A program made the position numbers and the translations under genes. Shown one piece after another: positions 25,797 through 33,819 of a stretch of DNA of 64,000 nt. The stretch is from NCBI RefSeq assembly GCF_014773245.1, contig NZ_JACWMX010000001.1, forward strand, positions 744,001 to 808,000, written 5' to 3'. The stretch is from Mucilaginibacter glaciei (GTDB lineage Bacteria > Bacteroidota > Bacteroidia > Sphingobacteriales > Sphingobacteriaceae). Below the pieces are notes generated by a model that was not told where the DNA came from, ran no database searches, and saw nothing but the letters and a program-made list of their open reading frames with translations. Within the stretch, counting starts at the first letter, position 1, and each line of letters opens with the position of its first letter.

Positions 25797-26105
25797 TTAT
25801 AATGTGATACCTGTGATCTCGATCTTGGTAAATTGCTGGCGGTGACCATTTTTCTTCTGGTAACCTTTACGGCGTTTTTTCTTAAAGATAATTACTTTAT
25901 CACCTTTTAAATGAGACACGATCTTAGCAGAAACTTTAGCGCCCGATAGGTCTGAACCTAATTTAAAGCTACCTTCATTTTCTGCTAACAATACCTGGTC
26001 AAATTCAATATTAGCGCCTTCATCTCCTTGTAAACGGTGTACAAAGATCTGCTGGTCTTTCGCAACTTTAAATTGTTGCCCGGCTATACTTACTATTGCG
26101 TACAT
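25797..26105 (-). CDS. rplU: 50S ribosomal protein L21
   Basis: A 102-residue L21, normal length: YAIVSIAGQQFKVAKDQQIFVHRL at the start, VSAKIVSHLKGDKVIIFKKKRRKGYQKKNGHRQ (the basic rRNA-binding signature) near the end. It is the first gene of the two-gene rplU-rpmA unit, with a well-matched promoter 33 bp upstream. Confidence 0.98.
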   Translation of the reverse strand: MYAIVSIAGQQFKVAKDQQIFVHRLQGDEGANIEFDQVLLAENEGSFKLGSDLSGAKVSAKIVSHLKGDKVIIFKKKRRKGYQKKNGHRQQFTKIEITGITL

Positions 26106-26138
26106 TGTTATTTAATTATTTTGTTAAATTTTGAGGTG

Positions 26139-26169
26139 CAAATATATGGATTAATAAATTAATTTACAA
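26139..26169 (-). promoter_or_regulatory. Promoter of rplU-rpmA
   Basis: On the minus strand TTG (26167-26169), 20 nt, then TATATTTG (26139-26146), matching TAnnTTTG with the expected spacing. It lies 33 bp before the rplU ATG. Confidence 0.75.
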
Positions 26170-26173
26170 CGCA

Positions 26174-26674
26174 CTATTTGGTATTTTTTTGGCGGGCTTC
26201 AGCATCTTCCAGCACCTTTTGCAGTTCTTTAATTAACCGCTGGTTGGCATCTATCAGTTTTTCATTCCCTTCAAAGGCATCTTCAAATACAACGGTTTTA
26301 CTTTTGCGCTTATAATTAAACTGGATCATGTAACGCGGCGAACGCACCTTCCTGGTGGCCATCTCCTTCTCCGGGAAATCCCAAAAACCAAGATCGGCAG
26401 CTTTACGGTGCAGGTACAGCAGGTCGTCTTTAGTCAATTTCATATGCATTTTTACTACCGAATCGCGCCTGTTTACAAATTGGTAGTCGCCGGTTTTAGA
26501 GTCGTACTTGTTTAACAGACTATCGCCATAACCATATTCAAATTTGATCGACTGAAATTCAGCGAACTTATAAGGTGCATTCTTCACCATCATACCGTAA
26601 TAGTAAAGGCAGTATAGCATAAATGGAACAATGATACTTAAGAGCAAAAATATCTTCTTAGAACGATTAGGCAT
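26174..26674 (-). CDS. Hypothetical membrane-anchored protein
   Basis: A 166-residue protein with one N-terminal membrane segment (KIFLLLSIIVPFMLYCLYYYGMM) and a soluble, probably periplasmic remainder with a charged, helical end (EELQKV-type, ending ARQKNTK). It contains LHRKAADLGFWDFPEKE, like a group of small Bacteroidota proteins that I recognise only as uncharacterised. It lies between the symporter gene and rplU on the same strand with a 65-bp gap on its right side. Confidence 0.6.
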   Translation of the reverse strand: MPNRSKKIFLLLSIIVPFMLYCLYYYGMMVKNAPYKFAEFQSIKFEYGYGDSLLNKYDSKTGDYQFVNRRDSVVKMHMKLTKDDLLYLHRKAADLGFWDFPEKEMATRKVRSPRYMIQFNYKRKSKTVVFEDAFEGNEKLIDANQRLIKELQKVLEDAEARQKNTK

Positions 26675-26739
26675 GGAAATTAGTTAGTGATTGAATTTGC
26701 AAAATTGAGAAATTAAACGAAATGCTTAGACATAGAAAT

Positions 26740-28113
26740 CTAATCTTTTAGCTCTCCCTCCCACTTACTTACTACTGCAGTAGCCATTGCGTTTCCTAAT
26801 ACGTTTGTTGCAGAACGGCCCATATCTAATAAAGGATCAATACCTATCAATAATGCTAAACCGGCTTCAGGAATGTTGAATAATGATACCGTACCCGCGA
26901 TAACGACCAATGATGCCCGCGGTACACCCGCGATGCCCTTGCTGGTCAGCATCAGGATTAGCAGCATGGTTAATTGCTGCTCAAATGATAAATGAATATT
27001 ATAAGATTGTGCCAGGAACAGTGAGGCAAAGGTCATATACATCATTGATCCATCAAGATTAAATGAATAACCTAAGGGAAGTACAAAGCTCACTATTTTA
27101 TTATTACAGCCAAAGCGCTCCAACTCTAATAGTACTTTTGGATATGCCGCCTCGCTGGTTGATGTACTGAACGCGATCAGCATAGCATCCTTAATATTAC
27201 CAACCAGGTTAAAGGCGCGCTTTTTCAGCACAATAAAGCCGGCAAAGATGATCACCATCCAAAGTATCACTAAGCTGAAATAAAATTCGCCGATAAATAT
27301 GGCATAGGTTGACAAAATTCCCAAACCCTGCTTTGCTATAATAGCCGTGATAGCTCCAAAAACCGCTAAAGGCGCCAGTTGCATTACATAACCTGTTATT
27401 TTTAAAATTACGTGTGAGATAGCATCCAGCGCACGGATGACTACCTCGCCCTTTTCGCCAATAGCTGCTGTGGCTACGCCGAAGAAGAGCGAGAATACGA
27501 CGATCTGCAGGATCTCGTTATTAGCCATTGCTTCGGTAAAGCTCTTGGGTACTACGTGGCCTATAAAATCACGCAGGGATAGGGCTGTTTTTTTAATGTC
27601 GGTAGCCATGTGGCTATCGGGCAATGGCAAATGCATAGCCTCGCCGGGTTTGAAAAAGTTAACCAGCAACATCCCCAAAAACAGCGATACAAAGGTAGCA
27701 CTGATAAACCACAGCAATGTTTTACCGCCAATACGGCCTACAGATTTAATATCGCCCACTTTGGCAACACCCACAACTAATGTTGTAAACACCAATGGCG
27801 CAACGATCATCTTGATCAACCGTAAAAAAATATCACTTAATACGGTAAAGCCAACCAACTTATCTTCACGTGAGGTGTCGGCTTCCTTACGCATTTTAGC
27901 CTGTACCGTCCGCTCGGTCTTTAAAGCTTTATAATCGGCAGTGGTGGTATCTTTAACAAGCAGGATGCGGCCGTCAATAGATTTAATATTTGCCTCGGCA
28001 GCACTTATCTTGGTATTAATATTGTTAATAACAGTAGCATTGTAAATGTAGCCAGCAATTACGCCCAACACAAGCGCCACAAAAATGTATAAGGTTAGTT
28101 TGCTTTTTTGCAT
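26740..28113 (-). CDS. Dicarboxylate/amino acid:cation symporter (DAACS family)
   Basis: A 457-residue Na+ or H+-coupled transporter of the GltP/DctA family. Family motifs: LIKMIVAPLVFTTLVVGVAKVGD, the serine-rich re-entrant loop AFSTSTSEAAYP, FNLDGSMMYMTFASLF and TSKGIAGVPRASLVVIAGTV. There are about eight membrane segments plus two hairpins. Between TM1 and TM2 there is an extra periplasmic coiled stretch of about 65 residues (28-95) with NTKISAAEANIKSIDGRIL, longer than in E. coli GltP and typical of Bacteroidota members. Substrate (glutamate, aspartate or C4-dicarboxylate) is not decided by the sequence. Confidence 0.92.
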   Translation of the reverse strand: MQKSKLTLYIFVALVLGVIAGYIYNATVINNINTKISAAEANIKSIDGRILLVKDTTTADYKALKTERTVQAKMRKEADTSREDKLVGFTVLSDIFLRLIKMIVAPLVFTTLVVGVAKVGDIKSVGRIGGKTLLWFISATFVSLFLGMLLVNFFKPGEAMHLPLPDSHMATDIKKTALSLRDFIGHVVPKSFTEAMANNEILQIVVFSLFFGVATAAIGEKGEVVIRALDAISHVILKITGYVMQLAPLAVFGAITAIIAKQGLGILSTYAIFIGEFYFSLVILWMVIIFAGFIVLKKRAFNLVGNIKDAMLIAFSTSTSEAAYPKVLLELERFGCNNKIVSFVLPLGYSFNLDGSMMYMTFASLFLAQSYNIHLSFEQQLTMLLILMLTSKGIAGVPRASLVVIAGTVSLFNIPEAGLALLIGIDPLLDMGRSATNVLGNAMATAVVSKWEGELKD

Positions 28114-28149
28114 CTGATTATTTAGTGCCGCTAAACTACAAAATTTACT

Positions 28150-28704
28150 ATGTTGCAGAAAGTTAAAAATCTACCCATGAGTATCACTACCTACGGCCTC
28201 CAGCAAATTAAAAAAGAACTGCAGCATTTACCGCAAGAGCAGTTGGCCGAGTTATGCCTGCGCCTGGTGAGATATAAAAAAGAGAACAAAGAATTGTTGG
28301 CCTACCTCCTATTCGAATCGCACAACGAGCAAGATTTTATGGAGAGCATCAAAGCCGAAGCCGGGTTTATGTTTAGCCAGTTGCCTGCACAAAGTTATTT
28401 TACCGCTAAGGGCCTGCGCAAAATCTTGAAGATGCTAACCAAGTACACCAAATTTATAGGCACCAAACCTGCCGAAATAGAGTTGCTTTTAAACTTTTGC
28501 CAAAACTATCTGCAATACGTGGTAAGGCAAACCTCCTATAAACCCATCCGTCTGATCCTTACCCGTCAGTTGGATAAGATCAAAACCTCCATAGGTAAGT
28601 TACATGAGGATTTGCAGTTTGATTATAGCCAGGAATATAATAAGTTTCTTGATGATGCCGACAGCAAATTACCGTGGATAAATAAAAAAAGTTACTTGTT
28701 GTAA
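28150..28704 (+). CDS. Hypothetical helical protein upstream of ECF sigma factor
   Basis: A 184-residue protein without membrane segments, predicted largely alpha-helical (QQIKKELQHLPQEQLAELCLRLVRYKKENKELLAYLLFE). I recognise no domain. The ATG at 28150 or the one at 28177 could be the start; both keep the conserved-looking part. It precedes the sigma factor gene by 42 bp, though a weak hairpin overlaps its stop codon, so the two may not be one transcript. Confidence 0.6.
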   Translation: MLQKVKNLPMSITTYGLQQIKKELQHLPQEQLAELCLRLVRYKKENKELLAYLLFESHNEQDFMESIKAEAGFMFSQLPAQSYFTAKGLRKILKMLTKYTKFIGTKPAEIELLLNFCQNYLQYVVRQTSYKPIRLILTRQLDKIKTSIGKLHEDLQFDYSQEYNKFLDDADSKLPWINKKSYLL

Positions 28705-28708
28705 CTTT
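28688..28708 (+). terminator. Hairpin over the stop codon of the hypothetical gene
   Basis: AAAGTTAC (28688-28695), loop TTGTT, GTAACTTT (28701-28708), an exact 8-bp inverted repeat. It is AT-rich and lacks a long T-run, so it may be a weak terminator or only a mRNA 3' structure. Confidence 0.35.
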
Positions 28709-28746
28709 AATGGCGTTTATTTGTCAAACCGTAAATTAACTAAAAA

Positions 28747-29244
28747 GTGGCAAGCAGAGAGGAAGCTTTCAGGGAAATATATGAAGCTAATTCAAAAAAG
28801 ATCTTCCATTTGTGCTATGGTTACACCGGAGACGATGATGCTGCAAACGACCTTTTACAGGAAACCTTTTTAAAGGTCTGGCAAAATCTGCACAAGTTTC
28901 GTAACCAGGCATTAGTATCAACCTGGATCTACCGTATAGCAGTAAATACCTGTTTAACCTATCTCCGCTCAGAAAAGCGCCAGGCTAAAGACGAACTCAC
29001 CCCCCAGATAGCCGAAAATAAGCGCGAGGAGTTTTCTGAAAAGAATGAACAAGTTGCCTTGCTGTATAAGTGTATATCAAAATTAGAAGAATCGGAAAGA
29101 ATCATTATTACGTTGGTGCTTGATGAAGTGCCGTACCCCGAAATTGCAGATGTATCGGGTATATCAGAAGGGAATTTGAGAGTGAAAATATATCGCATTA
29201 AACAAAAATTGACAGAGTTATACAATCAGCATGAAAGACTTTGA
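28747..29244 (+). CDS. ECF-type RNA polymerase sigma factor
   Basis: A 165-residue sigma-70 family ECF factor. Region 2 is seen as FREIYEANSKKIFHLCYGYTGDDDAANDLLQETFLKVWQNLHKF and region 4 as LEESERIIITLVLDEVPYPEIADVSGISEGNLRVKIYRIKQKL. It starts at GTG 28747. It overlaps the next gene by 14 nt; that gene codes for a membrane protein in the position of an anti-sigma factor. The regulon is unknown. Confidence 0.93.
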   Translation: MASREEAFREIYEANSKKIFHLCYGYTGDDDAANDLLQETFLKVWQNLHKFRNQALVSTWIYRIAVNTCLTYLRSEKRQAKDELTPQIAENKREEFSEKNEQVALLYKCISKLEESERIIITLVLDEVPYPEIADVSGISEGNLRVKIYRIKQKLTELYNQHERL

Positions 29245-29821
29245 TCATTTAATGACGGTTTGGCAGGGGCAGCCAAAAAAGGAGCATCTCCAGGTAGATG
29301 AAGTACTTAAACAAGCCAAAAAGGATATCCGCAGTATAACGTCTAAACTATATTGGGCCATTGTTACCATGATAGCTACTTTAGCGGGGGCATTTATATT
29401 GATGTTTTTTATGGCGTTTAAATCGCCGGCTACCACTATAGGTATATTTATCATTGTTATCACGATAGCGATGTATCTTTATCTGATCGTACGCCATTAC
29501 CATATCCTGAATAAACACGATCTTACCCAGAACCCTATCGATTACCTGGATAGCCTTAAAGAATATCAAAAGACCCGCACAAAAACTGTTGGTTGGTTCT
29601 ATTATATTTACATATTGCTGTTAAGCGCGGGTTTAGGCTTATATTTTATCGAGATTTTGGAGAACGCATCGGTAGCCTTTAAGATAGTCACGTATGGATT
29701 TACCTTTATCTGGTTTATGTTCACCACGTTTTACCTAAAGCCCCGTATGTTTAAGAACGAGGAAGAAAAGCTTAACCTGATGATAGACCGCCTGGAACGT
29801 TTACAGGGACAGTTTGATTAA
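29231..29821 (+). CDS. Membrane protein, probable anti-sigma partner
   Basis: A 196-residue protein with a cytoplasmic N-terminus of about 38 residues and four membrane segments (two between about 40 and 90, two between about 120 and 165). It overlaps the ECF sigma gene by 14 nt, the usual arrangement of sigma and anti-sigma genes. The N-terminal part lacks the HxxxCxxC zinc motif of ZAS anti-sigma domains. The assignment as anti-sigma factor is therefore by position, not motif. Its TAATG stop-start overlaps the acetyltransferase gene. Confidence 0.65.
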   Translation: MKDFDHLMTVWQGQPKKEHLQVDEVLKQAKKDIRSITSKLYWAIVTMIATLAGAFILMFFMAFKSPATTIGIFIIVITIAMYLYLIVRHYHILNKHDLTQNPIDYLDSLKEYQKTRTKTVGWFYYIYILLLSAGLGLYFIEILENASVAFKIVTYGFTFIWFMFTTFYLKPRMFKNEEEKLNLMIDRLERLQGQFD

Positions 29822-30348
29822 TGGCAACAGAGCTAACCATAGAAAGAGTACCGCCTGATCAGTCCGTACGTTTGCTGGAACTGAGCAGGCAAACATTTTT
29901 TGACGCCTTTGCGCATCTTAATAGCGCTGCTGATATGGAAGCTTATGCCGCGAAAAACTTTACACTCCCCAAATTTGAGGCAGAACTTGCTCACCCTGAT
30001 TCACATTTCTTCTTCGCCAGGATTGCCGGTGAGATTGCGGGCTATATGAAAATCAACTACCAAACCGCCCAAACCGATATACAGGATGCCAACGCTTTAG
30101 AAGTAGAGCGTATTTACGTGCTGCATCACCACCAGGGAAAACAAATTGGAAAAAAGTTGATAGAATTTGCCATTGACGAGACCTTACGCAAAAACTTAAC
30201 CTACCTATGTTTAGGTGTTTGGGAACACAACACCAACGCCATCCGCTTTTATGAAAATAAGGGTTTTACCATATTCGGCAGCCATTCTTTTATGTTAGGA
30301 GAGGATAAGCAAATAGACCTGCTGATGCGCAAAGAATTGAATAAATAA
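29821..30348 (+). CDS. GNAT-family N-acetyltransferase
   Basis: A 175-residue GNAT acetyltransferase. The acetyl-CoA-binding motif A is VERIYVLHHHQGKQIGKKLIEFAI (about residues 98-121), with motif B in YLCLGVWEHNTNAIRFYENKGF. It resembles the PA2578/YjaB-type proteins acting on small amines or protein N-termini. The start codon overlaps the stop of the membrane protein gene (TAATG), so it is translationally coupled to the sigma/anti-sigma pair. The substrate is unknown. Confidence 0.85.
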   Translation: MATELTIERVPPDQSVRLLELSRQTFFDAFAHLNSAADMEAYAAKNFTLPKFEAELAHPDSHFFFARIAGEIAGYMKINYQTAQTDIQDANALEVERIYVLHHHQGKQIGKKLIEFAIDETLRKNLTYLCLGVWEHNTNAIRFYENKGFTIFGSHSFMLGEDKQIDLLMRKELNK

Positions 30349-30374
30349 ATCTAGGGTAATAATCTTAATCACGG

Positions 30375-31559
30375 TCAACCTTTCAAAAACGGGTTAAACG
30401 TGCGTGCACCTATTTCCATACCCGCCGCGCGGCAAACCGTTTTATCGCCAAATTTAAAGTTGATATTGTCCATAGCCTGGTACAGGCGGATGCGCTCCTC
30501 GTTATCTTCAAACAGGTTGATCTGATAACTGCCGGTGCACAAATTACTCAACTTAACGCCTATAAGCCTGATGGGACGGTGCGTATTCCAGGCCTTGTAA
30601 AGCAGTGCTTTAATACCCGGTATCAGGATGTGCTCGGCAGCGGTAAGGGCTATCTTTTGTTGTTGAGTATGAGTTTCAAAATTAGCATAACGGATCTTGA
30701 TAGCCAGGCAGCCGGATACCTTATTCTCTTTACGGAGTTTGCCCGCAAGTTCTTCGGTCATGCTCACCAATATATTTTCAATCGTTTTGGCATCACTTAC
30801 ATCCTGGTGAAAAGTGTTTTCTGTCGATATAGATTTACGTTCGCCGTGGGGCACTATCTCACTATCATCAACACCATGCGCTTTGTTATAAATATAAGTC
30901 CCCATTTTGCCGAACACCGTTTCCAGGAACATGAGGTTGACCCGTTGCAGGTCACCAATTTTTTCGATACCATATTTGTAAAGCTTTTGGCAGGTGTTCT
31001 CGCCTAAACCCGGGATCTTTTTGATGGGCAAGGGTGCTAAAAAATCCTTTTCGCCCCCGTGCGCAATGCGTAGCTGCCCATTGGGTTTAGCCTGGTTGGT
31101 TGCCATTTTTGCAATCGTTTTTGACGACCCCATGCCGAACGATATGGGCAGCCCGGTTTCGCGGATCACGGTTTGGCGCAGGTCGCTGGCTATCTGGTAT
31201 GGATCATGAAAACGTTCCATGCCCGATAGATCGATATAGAACTCGTCTACCGACGTTTTTTGATAAAGCGGTACGGAGCGATGGATTATCTCTGTCACTT
31301 TACGGGAGGCCTCCGAATAGCGCCCGTGCGTGCCGTGGATAACGATAGCATGCGGGCAAAGCTTAAGAGCCTGCCGCGTAGGCATGGCCGAATGTACGCC
31401 AAAAGCCCTTGCCTCGTAACTACAGGAAGCCACCACACCCCTATCTGCCGAGCCGCCAATTATTACGGCCTTGCCGACTAGCGAGGGGTTGAACTGACGC
31501 TCCACAGATACAAAAAATGAGTCGAGATCAATATGTACAATATGCCGTTGAGCATCCAT
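30375..31559 (-). CDS. dinB: DNA polymerase IV (Y-family)
   Basis: A 394-residue translesion DNA polymerase of the DinB subfamily. Catalytic acidic residues lie in HIDLDSFFVSVE and SVDEFYIDLS; the fingers have RGVVASCSYEARAFGV; thumb helix-hairpin-helix IPGLGENTCQKLYKYGI; the little finger domain extends to the end. The start is the ATG at 31559. The C-terminus lacks the short QxxLF-type beta-clamp motif at the very end, though NLFEDNEE at about 350 resembles an internal clamp-binding site. It converges on the GNAT gene. Confidence 0.93.
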   Translation of the reverse strand: MDAQRHIVHIDLDSFFVSVERQFNPSLVGKAVIIGGSADRGVVASCSYEARAFGVHSAMPTRQALKLCPHAIVIHGTHGRYSEASRKVTEIIHRSVPLYQKTSVDEFYIDLSGMERFHDPYQIASDLRQTVIRETGLPISFGMGSSKTIAKMATNQAKPNGQLRIAHGGEKDFLAPLPIKKIPGLGENTCQKLYKYGIEKIGDLQRVNLMFLETVFGKMGTYIYNKAHGVDDSEIVPHGERKSISTENTFHQDVSDAKTIENILVSMTEELAGKLRKENKVSGCLAIKIRYANFETHTQQQKIALTAAEHILIPGIKALLYKAWNTHRPIRLIGVKLSNLCTGSYQINLFEDNEERIRLYQAMDNINFKFGDKTVCRAAGMEIGARTFNPFLKG

Positions 31560-31628
31560 GCACAAATATGAAAATTATATTTGAATTGCTAAAATAATTA
31601 GCAAACTTTGTTGCGATAATTCACGCAA

Positions 31629-32264
31629 ATGATAACTACTTACGCAGATTGCCTATTCCTGCTTTCGCCGCCCGAGCATATCAAAAACGAGATTGCGCGT
31701 TACAAAAAAGCGTCGTTAAAATACATTGGTGAATTTAGCAGCATGCAATCGCCTGCGCATATCACCGTTAACCAATTGGAGCGTCAAAAGCCCTACATGG
31801 TTGATGCCGCTTTTGAGCGGATAGAAGGTAAACTACATGCTATGCCCGCTATACTGCTGCATATGGACGGCTTTAAATATTTTGAGCACCTGCACGGTAA
31901 AATGACTATCTACGCCTATATCCGCAGCACCCCGGCAATGGAAGATTGGTTTGCTCTGTTGCGCAAGAACCTGAACATCAAAAAAGCCATTACACCGCAC
32001 ATCACGGTTGTCCGCAACATCCCGGAGGCCGACTATAACAAGCTGTGGCCGAATTTTAAGAACAAGAAACTGCTGGAGCCCTTTTGGATCTACGAGTTAA
32101 AGGTATTGCAACGCGAAACCTTTGGCACTACCGCCGGCAAATGGGAGCCTTATAAAACCATCCGGTTTAAAAATACCGAAGGCTTTGCCGGGAAGGACAA
32201 CTGGGCGTTGAAAAAACAGGCCGAAGCGGAAATAGCGGCACGGAAGCAGATCAAATTGTTTTGA
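31629..32264 (+). CDS. 2'-5' RNA ligase family (2H phosphoesterase) protein
   Basis: A 211-residue protein of the 2H phosphoesterase superfamily. Two HxT motifs, AHITVNQ (about residue 46) and PHITVVRN (about residue 119), form the active site that hydrolyses or ligates cyclic or 2'-5' phosphates. The C-terminus is a basic helix (KKQAEAEIAARKQIKLF). The substrate in vivo is unknown. A second 2H protein lies at 35.9 kb on the other strand. A -7 element TATATTTG occurs at 31576-31583. Confidence 0.82.
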   Translation: MITTYADCLFLLSPPEHIKNEIARYKKASLKYIGEFSSMQSPAHITVNQLERQKPYMVDAAFERIEGKLHAMPAILLHMDGFKYFEHLHGKMTIYAYIRSTPAMEDWFALLRKNLNIKKAITPHITVVRNIPEADYNKLWPNFKNKKLLEPFWIYELKVLQRETFGTTAGKWEPYKTIRFKNTEGFAGKDNWALKKQAEAEIAARKQIKLF

Positions 32265-32279
32265 GACGTATAAAAACGT

Positions 32280-32376
32280 GTCATTTCGAACGATAGAGAG
32301 AAATCTTCTACTTACGCAAAGTCGCCGCATCTCAATCTAAGAAGATTTCTCCTCGCTATCGCTCGTTCGAAATGAC
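32280..32376. repeat. Long palindromic repeat (GTCATTTCGAACGA type)
   Basis: The arm starting GTCATTTCGAACGATAG (32280) and ending AAATCTTCT (32309) is mirrored by AGAAGATTTCT (32340) to TCGTTCGAAATGAC (32376), with a 30-nt centre. Arms are about 30 bp and nearly complementary. The sequence resembles a dispersed intergenic palindrome widespread in Bacteroidota genomes. It lies between convergent genes. Confidence 0.7.
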
Positions 32377-32390
32377 AACGGTAAAGGATA

Positions 32391-32473
32391 CGTCATTGCT
32401 AACCAAGTGTGGCAATCTCAGAGGATAATTGGATATGCTGAGATTGCAGCATCGCTGCACTCTTTGCAATGAC
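32391..32473. repeat. Second palindromic repeat (GTCATTGC type)
   Basis: GTCATTGC (32392-32399) pairs with GCAATGAC (32466-32473), and inside it GCAATCTCAG (32412-32421) pairs exactly with CTGAGATTGC (32438-32447). It is next to the first palindrome and shares the GTCATT terminus, which suggests two members of one family inserted side by side. Confidence 0.65.
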
Positions 32474-32483
32474 ATATGTATTA

Positions 32484-33440
32484 TCACCGCTTCCCTACAA
32501 TATCTCTAATGATCATCTCCGCATGAATGCGGGAATTTTCTATGAACCACAAATGCGTATCCAGTCCGCCGCAAACTACGCCGGCAAGGTAAAGGCCGGG
32601 CTGGTTGGTTTCCATGGTATCGGGGTTGTACTCGGGCACAAATTTATCTTTAGAAAGGCTGACGCCCAGTTTGGCCAAAAACTCAAAGTTGGGTTTATAA
32701 CCCGTCATAGCCATTACAAAATCATTCGGGATGGTCACCAGCCCGTCAGGGGTTTGAATATCCGCCTCGCGCTCGCGCACGGCCTGCAGGCTGGAGTTGA
32801 AATAAGCTTTGATCGTACCCTCTTTGATGCGGTTAATAATATCGGGCCTTACCCAATATTTAACCCGGTCGCTCACTTCGGGGCCGCGGATAACCAACGT
32901 TACTTCGGCCCCTTTGCGGTAGGTTTCTAAGGCTACGTCAATAGCCGAGTTACTGCTGCCCACCACCACAACATTTTGTGATGTATAATAATGGGGGTCC
33001 TGGTAGTAATGTTTTACTTTGGGCAAGTCTTCGCCGGGGATATCCAGGTTAACGGCAATATCATAGAAGCCCGTACTCAGGATCACCTTTTTTGCCTTGT
33101 AGGTGGCTTTAGATGTGGTGATGCTGTAGCCACCATCTATCGGGCTAACATCAGTTACCTCTTCAAATAAATTAAGTGGTAGGTTATTTGCAAGGGCCAC
33201 CCGGCGATAGTATTCGAGCGCATCGTTACGGGTGGGTTTGTTGTGTACGGTTACAAAGGGCACACCGCCAATTTCCAGTTTTTCGCTGGTAGAGAAAAAG
33301 GTCATGGTGCTTGGGTAATTAAATAGCGAGTTTACCAGGCAGCCCTTCTCTACGATCTGGAAGGTTAAACCTGCCTTTTGCGCAGCCAGTCCGCAGGCTA
33401 AACCGATTGGGCCACCGCCTATGATGAGTATATCTAACAT
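32484..33440 (-). CDS. ypdA: YpdA-family bacillithiol disulfide reductase-like oxidoreductase
   Basis: A 318-residue FAD/NAD(P)-dependent oxidoreductase of the YpdA/Bdr family, thioredoxin reductase-like but without the redox CxxC. The FAD motif GGGPIGLACG (residues 8-17) and the NADPH motif VVVGSSNSAIDVALE (about 165) are present. VNSLFNYPSTMTFFSTSEKLEIGG is characteristic of YpdA. Known members reduce bacillithiol disulfide; Bacteroidota can make bacillithiol, so this is a plausible role. A hairpin and the SRP RNA gene lie just upstream on the same strand. Confidence 0.85.
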   Translation of the reverse strand: MLDILIIGGGPIGLACGLAAQKAGLTFQIVEKGCLVNSLFNYPSTMTFFSTSEKLEIGGVPFVTVHNKPTRNDALEYYRRVALANNLPLNLFEEVTDVSPIDGGYSITTSKATYKAKKVILSTGFYDIAVNLDIPGEDLPKVKHYYQDPHYYTSQNVVVVGSSNSAIDVALETYRKGAEVTLVIRGPEVSDRVKYWVRPDIINRIKEGTIKAYFNSSLQAVREREADIQTPDGLVTIPNDFVMAMTGYKPNFEFLAKLGVSLSKDKFVPEYNPDTMETNQPGLYLAGVVCGGLDTHLWFIENSRIHAEMIIRDIVGKR

Positions 33441-33462
33441 TAAAAATAGCCTTTAAATAAGA

Positions 33463-33488
33463 AAAACCAATATAGGGCTATTGGTTTT
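33463..33488 (-). terminator. Hairpin with T-run between SRP RNA and ypdA
   Basis: On the minus strand AAAACCAATA, loop GCCCTA, TATTGGTTTT then more T (33463-33488). The exact 10-bp stem sits downstream of the SRP RNA gene and upstream of ypdA, so it may end the RNA transcript and insulate ypdA. Confidence 0.5.
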
Positions 33489-33518
33489 GTGTCGTGTCAA
33501 AAAAAAGAAATAAAAAAA

Positions 33519-33615
33519 GGGTAAGCTACTTTTATCGCGCCGCTCAACTCTCTACCCTTGCTGCGTTCCCACCCTGGGGGAGTTCAAGAGGAGCTGGCCG
33601 TAAAAGACTTACCCC
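33519..33615 (-). ncRNA. ffs: Signal recognition particle RNA (4.5S-type)
   Basis: The minus strand reads GGGGTAAGTCTTTTACGG at its 5' end and finishes in TAAAAGTAGCTTACCC, which pair to close the long helix. The centre contains GGGTGGGAACGCAGCAAGG, with the GGAA tetraloop-side and AGCA loop consensus of the SRP RNA Ffh-binding domain. At about 97 nt it is a small bacterial SRP RNA. A U-run follows at once, and a TATCTTTG promoter element sits at the expected place upstream. It guides membrane protein targeting together with Ffh. Confidence 0.9.
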
Positions 33616-33619
33616 GGCG

Positions 33620-33654
33620 CAAAGATAGAAAAATGATGGGCTTGTGGTTAACAA
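33620..33654 (-). promoter_or_regulatory. Promoter of SRP RNA
   Basis: TATCTTTG (33620-33627, minus strand) is a full TAnnTTTG match ending 5 nt before the inferred RNA 5' end (33615). A TTG lies 24 nt further upstream (33652-33654), a little far. Confidence 0.55.
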
Positions 33655-33819
33655 ATTGTTAAAAAAGCGCTTGAGGGTTGATTATCAATTACTAAAACTT
33701 TGTAGAGGCATTTATTAAAGCTCCTTTGGGCCCTGTGGTGAAGCTGGCGCAGTTTTACCCGATAGAGCTTAGCCATTTGCAGAAAAACACTAACTTAACC
33801 GCTTAAACCGTCTATATTT

